DNA from: Spongilla lacustris
Lineage: Eukaryota > Porifera > Demospongiae > Spongillida > Spongillidae
DNA length: 64,000 bases
Reading direction: 5' to 3'
Assembly (NCBI GenBank): GCA_949361645.1
Contig: OX442415.1
Coordinates: 24,881,724 to 24,945,723, forward strand
Part shown: in pieces, positions 10,395 through 20,645 of the stretch
Layout of the letters: every line of letters begins with the position of its first letter
How positions within the stretch are numbered: position 1 is the first letter of the stretch
The notes under the pieces: generated by a model
Databases searched by the model: none
Seen by the model: the letters and a program-made list of their open reading frames with translations, nothing else
What the model was told of the DNA's origin: nothing
Position numbers and translations under genes: made by a program

Positions 10395-11510
10395 GTGGAC
10401 TACAGAAGGTTGAATGCTGTCTCGACAGCAGACTGCTATCCAATGCCACGAGTGGACGAACTGATCGATAGACTAGGTACGGCCAAGTTCATATCAACGT
10501 TGGATCTGGCACGGGGATACTGGCAGGTTCCCATGGCAACAGAGTCAAGAAAGAAGACGTCATTCGTGACACCCTTCGGCCAGTTCGAATTCAATGTGAT
10601 GCCGTTTGGACTACAGGGCGCACCATCTACCTTTCAACGTATGATGGACCAAGTGTTGCAAGGGTTGGAAACATGGTCGGCGGCATATATAGACGATGTG
10701 GTCGTCCAAGGTACTACCTGGAGCGAGCATGTAACTGCCTTAGCAGCAGTACTAAGGAGGCTTCATGAGGCGGGGCTGACAGCCAAACCCAGCAAGTGCC
10801 ACTTCGGCATGGATGAATGCACCTACTTGGGGCACATCGTGGGAAATGGGCACGTTCGGCCGGAGAAAGGCAAAGTAGCAGCAGTGGAGGCGTTCCCGGT
10901 GCCCAAGACGAAGGACGTGAGAGCGTTCCTAGGCCTCACAGGATACTACCGCAAGTTCATTCCGGAGTACGCTACCATAGCAGCCCCACTGACAGAGCTC
11001 ACCAAGAAAGAGCAGCCCAATTGTCTAGCATGGAGCTCGGAGTGTGCGAAGGCATTCGAGGCCTTAAAACGACACCTGTGCACAAGTCCAGTGCTAAAGT
11101 GTCCAAATTTCGAATGTCCCTTCGTACTGCAGACAGACGCATCCGATTGGGGAGTTGGAGCTGTGCTGTCACAGAATGACGATGACGACAACGAGCACCC
11201 GGTGGCCTACTTCAGCAAAAAGCTACTACCACGGGAACGGCGGTATTCCACCATCGAGAAAGAGTGCCTGGCAATCAAGCTAGCCACACATGCCTTCCGG
11301 GTATACTTACTGGGAAAACCCTTCACCGTCCAGACCGACCATCACGCCCTGGAGTGGCTCGATCGCCTGAAGGAAGACAACGCGAGGCTCACGAGATGGA
11401 GTTTGGCTCTGCAACCGTACCAGTTCAAAGTGAAATATCGCCCGGGAAAACTTAACGGCAACGCAGATGCCCTATCGCGACAAGCCAGCTTGTCGCCGGA
11501 GGAAGGGTAG
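10395..11510 (+). CDS. Reverse transcriptase / RNase H fragment, Gmr1-type copy A
   Basis: An open frame of 371 residues without its N-terminus. RT motifs are MDYRRLNAVSTADCYPMP, STLDLARGYWQVP, FVTPFGQFEFNVMPFG and the catalytic YIDDVVV. RNase H follows, with LQTDASDWGVGAVL, YSTIEKECLAIKLA, QTDHHALEWL and the terminal NADALSR. RT copies the element RNA into DNA and RNase H removes the RNA. The frame is fully open and all catalytic motifs seen are intact, but the start of RT, and the gag, protease and integrase that precede it in copy B, are missing. The stop is five bases before the LTR. Confidence 0.9.
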   Translation: MDYRRLNAVSTADCYPMPRVDELIDRLGTAKFISTLDLARGYWQVPMATESRKKTSFVTPFGQFEFNVMPFGLQGAPSTFQRMMDQVLQGLETWSAAYIDDVVVQGTTWSEHVTALAAVLRRLHEAGLTAKPSKCHFGMDECTYLGHIVGNGHVRPEKGKVAAVEAFPVPKTKDVRAFLGLTGYYRKFIPEYATIAAPLTELTKKEQPNCLAWSSECAKAFEALKRHLCTSPVLKCPNFECPFVLQTDASDWGVGAVLSQNDDDDNEHPVAYFSKKLLPRERRYSTIEKECLAIKLATHAFRVYLLGKPFTVQTDHHALEWLDRLKEDNARLTRWSLALQPYQFKVKYRPGKLNGNADALSRQASLSPEEG

Positions 11511-11515
11511 AGGAG

Positions 11516-11843
11516 TGTAAGCGTCTGGGGACCCTTATGTAAGGATATAATTACGTAACATTAATTGTATCGTATATATCAAGAAGCGGCTCTTGGCGGG
11601 ACGCTACAGCAGGAGGGAAAGAACGATCCTTTTCCGCGGACCCCTTCGTACAGAATGTTATCGAAACCTATTGGACGATTTAGAAATGTATGAATGCTAA
11701 AGGACTATTTAAGCATACAGTTGTGTGTATGTAGTTCATCGTGCGCCTACCTATAAAGGTTATATACCCTATACGGCCAGGGTTATAGCGCAAACCGCGT
11801 ATCGTCGCGCTCTATCAAGGACAGTCAAGGCGGAACCTTCACA
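11516..11843 (+). repeat. LTR of Gmr1-type element (left of tandem pair)
   Basis: 328 bp from TGTAAGCGTC to CCTTCACA. It differs from the next LTR at about six positions. It is preceded by AG at the end of a purine tract, and TTAG separates it from the second LTR. Confidence 0.9.
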
Positions 11844-11847
11844 TTAG
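11844..11847 (+). other. TTAG junction between two LTRs
   Basis: The four bases TTAG join the CA end of one LTR to the TG start of the next. TT are the two bases that follow the LTR before the primer-binding site (12176-12177), and AG are the two that precede the LTR after the purine tract (11514-11515). This is the composition expected when the ends of an unintegrated linear copy are joined without trimming, as in a 2-LTR circle. Confidence 0.75.
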
Positions 11848-12175
11848 TGTAAGGGTCTGGGGACCCTTATGTAAGGATATAATTACGTAACATTAATTGT
11901 ATCGTATATATCAAGAAGCGGCTCTTGGCGGGACGCTACAGCAGGAGGGAAAGAACGATCCTTTTCCGCGGACCCCTTCGTAAAGAATGTTATCGAAACC
12001 TATTGGACGATTTAAAAATGTATGAATGCTAAAGGACTATTTAAGCATACAGTTGTGTGTATGTAGTTCATCGTGCGCCTACCTATAAAGGTTATATACC
12101 CTATACAACCAGGGTTATAGCGCAAGCCGCGTATCGTCGCGCTCTATCAAGGACAGTCAAGGCGGAACCTTCACA
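11848..12175 (+). repeat. LTR of Gmr1-type element (right of tandem pair)
   Basis: 328 bp from TGTAAGGGTC to CCTTCACA, exactly the length of its neighbour. It is followed by TT and the primer-binding site, so it serves as the 5' LTR of copy B. Confidence 0.9.
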
Positions 12176-12177
12176 TT

Positions 12178-12194
12178 TGGTGGCAGCGGTGGGA
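12178..12194 (+). promoter_or_regulatory. Primer-binding site of Gmr1-type copy B
   Basis: TGGTGGCAGCGGTGGGA lies two bases after the LTR. The initial TGG pairs with a tRNA CCA end, as in other LTR retrotransposons. The tRNA species was not identified. Confidence 0.75.
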
Positions 12195-12245
12195 TTTGGC
12201 AGTCGTACGAAAGACGACGAAACCCAAAAAGCTTGTAAGCGCTTT

Positions 12246-13238
12246 ATGTCAACACGTTCAGGACTTTTGTTCAGAATAGAGACGACGATGGTGGAGAAGG
12301 AGGCAGCAACGATGAACGACGTCCTAAGGCTGCTCATGGAGACCCAGCAGAGGCAGGTCGAGGCGGAGCACCGACGGGAGGAGGAGAGGAGACAGGAGCG
12401 ACGGGAGGAAGAGCGGATACGGCGAGAAGAAAGTGAGCGGATACGGTGAGATGAGGAACAGATACGACGAGAAGAAAGCGAACGACATTTTGAACTGATC
12501 GCTAAGCTGGTGGAAAGAACTGAGTCACGGACGAGGAAAGGGCCGAGCGAGAAGGACGTGCAGCTAGTAAGACTAACTGAAAAGGACGACGTAGAGACCT
12601 ATCTTACTACTTTCGAGAGGGTGATGGAAGCTTACGAAATTGATAAGTCGAGATGGGCTTTCAAGTTGGCTCCATACCTCAGTGGAAAGGCACAGCAGGC
12701 ATATGCGTTCTTATCCGCAGATAAGGCTGCACAGTACGACAGCGTGAAGGAGGCAGTCTTCCACCGGTACGACATTAAAGAAGAGACCTATCGGCAAAGG
12801 TTTCGGTCGATGCGGAAGGGACCAGGGGAAACATACCGGGAGCAGGCGAGCAAACTAAACGACATGGCCAAGAAGTGGCTAAAAGGATGCACCACTGTGG
12901 ACGAATTGCTGGACGCTGTCGTTAAGGAACAGTTGGTCGACACCTTGCCACAAGCCCTCAAGGTGTGGGTGAGCGAGCGAGAGCCAAGCTCAAGCAAGGA
13001 AGCTGGAGAGCTGGCTGACAGTTACCTGCAGGCTCGAGGACTGGAACGAGGAGGGGCCAGACAGGGAGAACGTGGAGAAAGACCACAGACGGACAGAGAA
13101 CAGTTCTATCCTAGGGGCGGAGAAAGGGAAGAGGCAGAAGAGACTCCAAAAACCCCCAGGAGATGGGTACCGAGGATACCCAAGGAATTCGAAACAGGAG
13201 GCGAGCGGAAGAGGACCAGGCAACGTCAGGTGCTATAA
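12246..13238 (+). pseudogene. gag of Gmr1-type copy B
   Basis: The frame starts at an ATG (MSTRSGLLF) downstream of the primer-binding site; an earlier ATG lies in the LTR and is unlikely. A charged Glu/Arg-rich coiled coil (about residues 30-75, EERRQERREEERIRREE) is followed by a capsid region with VETYLTTFERVMEAYEI, WAFKLAPYLSGKAQQAY and YREQASKLNDMAKKWLKG. The capsid region resembles the SCAN-like gag of this group. A single in-frame TGA at 12447-12449 interrupts the coiled coil; otherwise the frame is open. The zinc knuckle is encoded in the next frame. Confidence 0.85.
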
Positions 13239-14022
13239 CTGTAGCAAGACGGGCCACCTCTCGTGGAATTGCCCTGAGAAGGCGCTGTACAGCCACAGTC
13301 GGGGAAATTGCATGACAAGATGGCAGTCGGATCGAGCAGTGCTACGTTCGGGATTGGTGGAGGGAAACGAAGTCGAGGACATTGTGCTGGATACAGGGTG
13401 CTCCAGGACAATGATAAGACGAGACCTGGTCCCAACAACAAAGATACTGGATGATGCGGTGACAGTGCAGTGTGCGCACAAAGACACAGTGGCGTATCCT
13501 CTGGCAGTGGTGGAGCTCACGGTGGATGGTCTACCCCTGACGGTGGAAGCGGCCCTGTCGGACACTTTGCCAACAGCGGTACTACTTGGACGAGACGTGC
13601 CCGAACTGAACGAGCTGTTGGGTGGGCATAGGGCTAAAAAGCTTCACGACACGACAGGCAAGGTGGAGGCAATGATGGTCACGACACGATATGGTGCAAG
13701 GAAGCGGAGGGAACTGGAGGAGAAAAGTCAGGAACAGGGCCAGGAGATGGAGATGGAGCAGCAGGTTCAGAACGAGGCGGAAGCAGGAACACAGGTCCCG
13801 GACGACGCGGAGAGGCCGAAGCGGGCAACAGAACTGGAGGCTGTTCAGGAGGGTGCTGAGACTGAGAGGCAGGATCAGGTCCAAGAACTACCAGAAGACC
13901 TGTGGAAGGATGGCCTGGATGATGAGCTGCTGGAAGGAGGACGAGTGCGACGGCGGATGACCAGAGCACAGAAACGCCAGGAACGGAGAAAATTTTGGCA
14001 ACAAAAGGAGAAGGGATACTAG
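13072..14022 (+). CDS. Nucleocapsid zinc knuckle and protease, Gmr1-type copy B
   Basis: This frame overlaps the end of gag in the +1 frame. It carries the CCHC knuckle CYNCSKTGHLSWNC and then the retropepsin active site IVLDTGCSRTMIRRDLV with the DTG intact, and VLLGRDVPEL as the second half. A Glu/Arg-rich tail leads to the overlap with the integrase frame at 13995-14022. The protease cuts the polyprotein. Reaching this frame from gag needs a frameshift; whether that is programmed or a mutation cannot be decided here. Confidence 0.85.
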   Translation: MEKDHRRTENSSILGAEKGKRQKRLQKPPGDGYRGYPRNSKQEASGRGPGNVRCYNCSKTGHLSWNCPEKALYSHSRGNCMTRWQSDRAVLRSGLVEGNEVEDIVLDTGCSRTMIRRDLVPTTKILDDAVTVQCAHKDTVAYPLAVVELTVDGLPLTVEAALSDTLPTAVLLGRDVPELNELLGGHRAKKLHDTTGKVEAMMVTTRYGARKRRELEEKSQEQGQEMEMEQQVQNEAEAGTQVPDDAERPKRATELEAVQEGAETERQDQVQELPEDLWKDGLDDELLEGGRVRRRMTRAQKRQERRKFWQQKEKGY

Positions 14023-16321
14023 ATCTCAACTTCGGTGCGGCAGAACTACGTCAGCTTCAGCACACTGACGACAGCTTAGCCGAAATACGGCAGCTAGTGA
14101 AAGATGGACATCCTGGGTTCGTGGAGAAGGATTCCCTTATATATCGAATAAGGGGTCACCAGGAAGAGGGGGAGAGGAAGAAACAGTTGGTCCTACCAAA
14201 GAAATGCAGAGAGGCAGTTCTCAAGATGGCCCACGAAATTCCGATGGCAGGACACCTGGGAAGATGCAGAACTACCAAGAGGCTGCTGCAGAGGTTTTAC
14301 TGGCCAAACATCTACCAAGACGTGGCCAACCTCTGCAGGAACTGTGCGAGGTGTCAGAAAGCCCACAACCGACGGGCACAGCCAGTTCCCCTTGTTCCAC
14401 TACCAATCATGACGGAGCCGTTCTCACGCATAGCCATGGACATTGTGGGCCCTCTACCACGGAGCAGCAAGGGACACAAATACATCCTGGTCATATGCGA
14501 CTATGCAACGCGTTACCCGGAGGCAGTACCACTACGAACGTGTGACGCAGAAGCTGTGGCAGAGGAACTAGGAAAACTATTCAGCCGAGTAGGCATTCCA
14601 AGGGAGATACTGACGGACCAAGGGACGAACTTCACCTCCCAATTGTTGGCGGAGCTCTACCGCTTGCTGAATGTCCACAGCATTCGGACAACTCCATATT
14701 ACCCTCAAACCGACGGCCTTGTGGAACGGTTCAATCAGACTTTGAAGGCCATGCTGCGAAGAACGGTGACAGAAGAGGGAAAAGACTGGGACAAACTCTT
14801 ACCCTACCTGCTCTTCGCGTATCGTGAGGTGCCGCAAGCGTCTACGGGATTCTCTCCCTTTGAATTGCTGTATGGGAGAGCAGTACGCGGTCCACTGGAC
14901 GTCATCAAGGCAACTTGGGAAGCGGACGAAAGGAGCAACGACAGCATGGTGTCGTACGTGTTGTGCATTCAGGATAGGCTAACCAAGATGGCTGAGTTGG
15001 TGAAGAACAACCTGGAGAAAGCACAAGAGACGCAAAAGAAATGGTACGACCTTAACGCTAGAGAGCGGAATTTTGAATTGGGGGAAAAGGTTTTGGTCCT
15101 ACTCCCGACGTCTACCAACAAGTTGTTGGCACAGTGGCAGGGGCAATATGAGGTGGTGAAGAAGATCAACAAGGTGATCTACCAGGTGGAGATGCTGAAT
15201 AAGAGGAAGAGACTGCGCAATTTCCACATCAATATGCTGCGGAAATGGCATGAACCACTGGCAACCAGCTACTGGGTGGAAGACGTGGGTGAAAAAGAAG
15301 AGCTTCATCTATGGAACGAGGAGGAGGAGCAGTCGTATGAAATCGCAGACCAGCTCACGGATGGGCAGCGTGTGGAGTTAAGACACCTTCTGGAGCAGTA
15401 CAAGGGCACCCTGCAGGACAAACCAGGACGGACACGGGCAACGGAGCACATAATAGATACGGGTACCGCAAAGCCGGTGAAACTACCACCCTACAGACTA
15501 CCGTATGCATACAGGGACCAGGTGCAGAAGGAGCTGAAAGAAATGGTGAAGGATGGAATTGCCACAACATCGAACAGTGAATGGGCAGCCCCTATAGTCC
15601 TAGTCACCAAGAAGGATGGAGGGATCCGGTTCTGTGTGGACTACAGAAGGTTGAATGCTGTCTCAACAGCAGACTGCTATCCAATGCCACGAGTGGATGA
15701 ACTGATCGATAGACTAGGTACGGCCAAGTTCATATCAACGTTGGATCTGGCACGGGGATACTGGCAAGTTCCCATGGCAACAGAGTCAAGAAAGAAGACG
15801 TCATTCGTGACACCCTTCGGCCAGTTCGAATTCAATGTGATGCCGTTTGGACTACAGGGCGCACCATCTACCTTTCAACGTATGATGGACCAAGTGTTGC
15901 AAGGGTTGGAAACACGGTCGGCGGCATATGTAGACGATGTGGTCGTCCAAGGTACTACCTGGAGCGAGCATGTAACGGCCTTAGCAGCAGTACTAAGGAG
16001 GCTTCATGAGGCGGGGCTGACAGCCAAACCCAGCAAGTGCCACTTCGGCATGGATGAATGCACCTACTTGGGGCACATCGTGGGAAATGGGGACGTTCGG
16101 CCGGGGCCAGCAGTGGAGGCGTTCCCGGTGCCCAAGACGTAGAAGGACGTGAGAGCGTTCCTAGGCCTCACAGGATACTACCGCAAGTTCATTCCGGAGT
16201 ACGCTACCATAGCAGCCCCACTGACAGAGCTCACCAAGAAAGAGCAGCCCAATTGCCTAGCATGGAGCTCGGAGTGTGCGAAGGCATTCGAGGCCTTAAA
16301 ACGACACCTGTGCACAAGTCC
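13995..16321 (+). pseudogene. Integrase then reverse transcriptase, Gmr1-type copy B
   Basis: Integrase comes first. Its zinc-binding part has HEIPMAGHLG and CRNCARCQ. The core aspartates are in MDIVGPLP and LTDQGTNF, and the glutamate in TDGLVERFNQTL. RT follows in the same frame, with KKDGGIRFCVDYRRLN and YVDDVVV. The order integrase-RT is opposite to ordinary Ty3/gypsy elements and is the mark of the Gmr1 group. A 3-base insertion makes a stop at 16140-16142, and a 12-base deletion lies just before it. The RNase H region is cut at 16321 by loss of the rest of the element. Confidence 0.88.
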
Positions 16322-16329
16322 TGTTTCTT

Positions 16330-16740
16330 TCTCTTTTGCTGATCTTCTCATGGCATTTAATTATGCTTTCTCAGCAAACTCATCAGCAGATTTTAGTATT
16401 GCTTCCTTGTTCTGCTCCACCCAAATCTTCTTGGATCTCAGCTGTTCAACCTCCGCCGAGCACAACTGATGCTTTTCTGCTCTCTGACTTTCTTCTTTCT
16501 TTGAATGAAGCTGCTCCAAATATGCTGCATATCTCTGTCTGGCTGCTGAGACAGAAATCAAAAGATCTTTTGTAATAATAACATTCTGTACACCACCAAC
16601 AGATTATAAATAGTCCACTATTGTTCTCTGTGCAAATCAGAGTAGTTTGCAACATATTGTCCACCATTATCTCCTTGTTCAGGGAGAACCCTCGTTCAAC
16701 AGAGGCTTGACCATGTGAGATAAGGAGCACTTTCTTGGCA
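16330..16740 (-). pseudogene. hAT transposase C-terminal region
   Basis: The minus strand encodes SHGQASVERGFSLNKEIMVDN and then, in another frame, ISVSAARQRYAAYLEQLHSK and a Glu/Lys-rich tail. VERGFS is the core of the hAT C-terminal dimerisation region. At least one frameshift separates the two parts, and the 3' end is cut by the Gmr1-type block. It lies inside the CAGGG-ended element 10344-17833 and most likely is its transposase. Confidence 0.7.
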
Positions 16741-17833
16741 AATGTTCAGAGGACAGAATATTTCTTATTAATACCCAATACCCATGGAATTACACAAAAC
16801 AATGTCAAGGTGAGAAAAACCTACTTCTAATGACAAAAAGTATTATTTTTCCTCACAGGAGAATTTGGTGTGTCTGGAAACATAACATTTTCCTGAATAA
16901 ATCACTTATATTTATAAGAATCAATTACATTCAGTGCCAACAATATCTCAGCACAAAGATCATCGTTCCCTGAGACAAAACTTGGGTACAGAAGCTAAAG
17001 CAACAACACTGCCTAGTACCAAGGAAGTCAACTATACTTGGTTGTGCTCTCTTTATGGCTTAAAGCAAGGAGGTGCTTGTGTTTTGCTCGAGCTGCCTTG
17101 CCCATTGATTTGCGATATGTGGCAAACTTTACATAATGCTACATGCTGGTCTTTACCATCCCTGCAAACCCAATCCTTCTGTTAGCCACGAATCATTAAA
17201 AGAACACACCCCAGGCATTCTGGCTGCACGCTTGCAAATTCACACTACATGTGTATGTAGGGAAAAGATGGTATAAACTTGTTACATGAAGCAGCTAACC
17301 ATTTCACAGGACAGTTAATAAACGTACTGCTAGAGTATGGTGGACAGAAAGCAAGTTGCGAGTGGGTAAACGCACGCGCAAGAACTAGGCGTAATCTAAC
17401 TTAGCATGGATCGATGTGCGTGTGAGAACTCATGTGTATGTGCTTTGTGTACATGTCGGTGTAGTCGGGCGGGCAGGCCCTAGTAATGTCGGTGCTGACT
17501 AGTGTACGCGTGATCAACGAACCACTAGCAATTTGTATCCCCCCCCCCCCCCCCCCCCCCAAGTACTGTGTATAGTCGGTTCTGTCTGTACATTCAAATT
17601 ATAGTTTATTTATTTCATGTCCCTACTCATACGCATGTTCTTACCACTAGTAGTAGTACTTTCTTTTCTCAAATAACAAATGGACAAATGCGCATGCGCA
17701 GTTTTTAAAATTTATTGATGGGAAGTGGCTTTTATCAAAACATGTTTACAGATAAACAGATTCCAAAACTTTTCCGGGCCCTTGAATGATTAGTACAAAC
17801 TTTTCCAGGAATCCAAAACCTGTACGAACCCTG
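16741..17833 (-). other. Inner part of the hAT element, little recognisable
   Basis: No further transposase motif was identified. A C22 run lies at 17539-17560. The right terminal inverted repeat closes the element at 17833. Confidence 0.5.
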
Positions 17834-18450
17834 GCCATTGTAGAAAAGCTGTCAGAGCAGGTAGCAGCACTGAGCGCCTTACAGCAAACCAGAACACAAC
17901 ATGAGTTTATTCCACGCATCGAGAGACCAATATTTCCCTCTGAAGTTTCCCTGATACTGCTCGCAGTTTCAATCTTTGTTGGCGGGTAGATTACGGCAAT
18001 TTCGACGTATGTGACCTGCTTTCCCACAGTTGCCTGCAGAGGGCAACAGACACCCTGCGCGCCAGTAAGCCCACTCGAAGCAGTGTTCGTCGCATCCATC
18101 AGAAGTGGCGCGTCCGTGGTAAATGGACTTGTTGGAGGGATGACGGTGGAGATGATGCTGAATTCTGGTTCCTTGGTGTCACTCATCAGGCAAGATATTG
18201 CCAAATGCCTCAACGGAACGACAAGCGCGGGAGATACGCCAAGGCTAAGGCTGGTCTCGGCTGGCGGTGAAGAGCTCCCCATTGTGAATAGCGTCAAAGC
18301 GGCAGTGAAGCTAAGTGGCATAGTAGAAGTACCTGAGCACAGCTTCATCGTGGTGAAACAGTTGATCTCACAGGGGTTGACTTCCTGCAGCAACAAGGCC
18401 TGGTACTGGACTTCACTACCTCACCTGTATCAGTCACTGTAGAAGGCAAA
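17834..18450 (+). pseudogene. gag end and protease of gypsy element 2
   Basis: Coding resumes after the hAT insertion with VEKLSEQVAALSALQQTR (gag end) and a zinc-knuckle-like region near 18000. The protease is recognisable from GGMTVEMMLNSGSLVSLIRQDI, but the active-site triplet is NSG where DTG or DSG is expected. The frame is open from 18011 to 18442 and shifted relative to the gag part. Confidence 0.7.
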
Positions 18451-18689
18451 CACCTGTGAGCACAGTTCCTAAACCAGCACCACTACCAGAACCAGAAGCA
18501 CCGCCGCAGCATTCAATATGGAAAGCAGAGAGAGAGAGGAGAGCAAAGGTGTGTATTGTGGCATCTCTTGAGGATCCGGTTGCAGATGAGGCTGATGAGT
18601 GTGCAATTCCCATTTTCAATGAATTGGCCGAAGCAGAATTCCCAGGATACATCAATTCCTGCTTTGAGGAGACAGTACAGCAAGCAAGA

Positions 18690-19923
18690 GACTGATTTCT
18701 AGCATGTCACCAGATAAACACGGTTGGTTCTCCAGCAAGGGTCCCACCCAGGAGGATACCAGCACACTTCCAGCAAGAAGTCCAGGAACAGATGATTGAC
18801 ATGCTCAGGAAAGGGATCATGGTTGAAAGTAGCAGTGCGTGGCTTGCACCTGTGATCTACACCAAGAAGGGGACAAGGGAAATCCTATTGTGTGTGGATT
18901 ACCGTGAGGTAAACAAGAGGATGAGCAAGGATGCCTACCCACTCCCCTTGATAGATGAAGTCCAGGACCGCTTGTCAGGGGCTATGGTCTTCAGCAAGTT
19001 GGACCTCCAGTGCGGGTACTGGCAAGTACCGGTGGATCCAAAAGACCAGGAGGACAGCATTCTCACCTGGGCCTGGAATGCGGCTGTTCCAGTTTACAAG
19101 GATGCCCTTTGGCTCTAGCACATTCCAGAGATTAATGGATGTGGTGATGTGAGGACTGCCATTCGTCACCACTTACATAGATGACGTTTTGATCCACTCA
19201 GTGAGTGAGGAGCTGCACAAGAGATATCTGGAGCAAGCATTCCGAGAGACAGGGCTGACCCTGAGAGGAAGCAAGTTTCAGATTGGAATGGCACAGGTGA
19301 CGTACCTGGGTCACACATTCTCCAGAGAAGGAATGTCAGGTGGAGGCGGTAGTAAACGGGCCCCAGCCAAAGATGAAGCAGAGGTGCGGCAATTCCTTAG
19401 ACTTGCTTCATACTACCGCAAGTACACTGACAGGTTTGCTGACATGGCAGCTCCACTACATCGGCTGACCCAAAAGGACACTGACACAGGCAGACTGAAG
19501 GCAAGCCTGACAGAGCCACCAGTCCAGGCATACCCACGGTTTGACAAACTGGCCAGCACTATGGTACTGCAGACAGATGCCAGCAACGTAGGCCTGGGGG
19601 CTGTCCTAGAGCAAGACCAGCGGGTGATTGGCTCACCAAAGCGGAGGCCAACTACAGTGTGATCTAGCATGAGAGTTTGGCAATTGTGTGAGCCATGAAA
19701 CAGTTCCGCCGCTATCAGTTGGGACGTACCTTCCAACTAATGACAGACCACGCCCCACTGCAGTGGTTGGGTGAGCAGAAGGTGGAAGGCCTCTTGTGTC
19801 GCTGGGCTCTGGAAATACAGGGATTCAGCTTTGAGATTGTGTATAGAAAGGGATCAACCAATGGAAATGCTGATGCACTGTCACGAAGAAGAGGGCCAGA
19901 TATGAAAACTCGGTACGCAGCCT
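18690..19923 (+). pseudogene. Reverse transcriptase and RNase H of gypsy element 2
   Basis: RT motifs are LLCVDYREVNKRMSKDAYPLP and FSKLDLQCGYWQVPVDPKD. After two frameshifts comes TYIDDVLIHS (near 19175), then the connection domain (FLRLASYYRKYTDRFADMA). RNase H has MVLQTDASNVGLGAVLEQDQ, LMTDHAPLQWL and NADALSRRRG. The frame breaks near 19080, 19150 and 19662 by small changes. The region ends at 19923, where a MITE is inserted before integrase. Confidence 0.85.
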
Positions 19924-20645
19924 CAGTGCTCAAAATAAGGACCGAATTTTGATCGGACATTTAGCAGACCAATATTAACTTTGGGCTGACATTGTCAGAT
20001 TTGTTCGAACATTCTAATATGTATGCATGTATATAAACATGTATGTTTGTAGAACAGGTGTGTAAGTTAAATCAAGTTGAGTGCTTGATCTAGATACAAT
20101 TAATCAATCTGAAGGTCACAGAGCTGCGGAAATTTTGTGAAAGACAACTTTTATATAGCTAAAAATAAGTAATGTCAAGTTTTGCGCTTCAACTGCGCCT
20201 TTTCTAGCTGTGGAATCACGCTAAGCGCTTGAGCATGTACATCGCTTGGCTTTGGCCTGTTCCCACTTCAGCATGAAATGCTGATCAGATAAAGCATGAT
20301 CCCGCGAATGTTGCTATTGCGTACCGACTCTGTAGAGTGTATTGAATGTAACCTTCCTCTTCTTTGCATCGGGTGGTAGACTTTCTTCATTGGTAGGCTC
20401 CGTTTTGCAATAATTAATGTGTACTTGTACATGTACGCTAACAGCTGTTATCACAATCCACGTGGTTAGACCGTTAGCTGCTAGATGTTATCACGCATAT
20501 CGCGGTCGCTATCATAACTAATTAATACTACAGTACAACCATAAAGAATGGTCGGACCAAATGATCAGCTCTAGTGTAAGTTGCGCTGTCATATGCGCAA
20601 ATTGATCGGAAAATGACCGATGTCCGCCCGTTATTTTGAGCACTG
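19924..20645. mobile_element. MITE with 6-bp duplication, CAGTGCTCAAAATAA ends
   Basis: CAGTGCTCAAAATAA at the left and its inverse at the right enclose 722 bp. CAGCCT flanks both sides (19918-19923 and 20646-20651). Next to both ends are related words around GATCGGACAT and its inverse. No coding region was seen. It sits exactly between RNase H and integrase of gypsy element 2, whose coding resumes with LTTVHASFTAEEIRQAQ. The hAT assignment rests on the end type and duplication length only. Confidence 0.78.

Larger units (their letters stand above)
10364..11843 (+). mobile_element. Gmr1-type retrotransposon, 3' part (copy A: RT-RNase H-LTR)
   Basis: Copy A starts abruptly inside RT and runs through RNase H to an LTR ending at 11843. 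It is about 98% identical to copy B wherever they overlap. RNase H is directly followed by a purine-rich tract (ggaggaagggtagaggag) and the LTR, with no integrase in between. This agrees with copy B, where integrase comes before RT. Confidence 0.88.
10344..17833 (-). mobile_element. hAT element with 6-bp duplication, split by a Gmr1-type block
   Basis: The left end is CAGGGTTCGTA (from 10344) and the right end is its inverse TACGAACCCTG (to 17833). GCCATT flanks both sides (10338-10343 and 17834-17839). Transposase C-terminal sequence lies on the minus strand at 16330-16740. Only about 20 bp of the element remain left of the retrotransposon block (10364-16321). The CAGGG ends and the transposase motifs support hAT; the 6-bp duplication fits the hAT6-like group (inference). 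Confidence 0.77.

Noticed and set aside
10364..16321. A circularly permuted single copy of the Gmr1-type element
   Set aside because: The two ends overlap by about 720 bp of RT-RNase H, so the block is longer than one unit; a simple opened circle would not be redundant.
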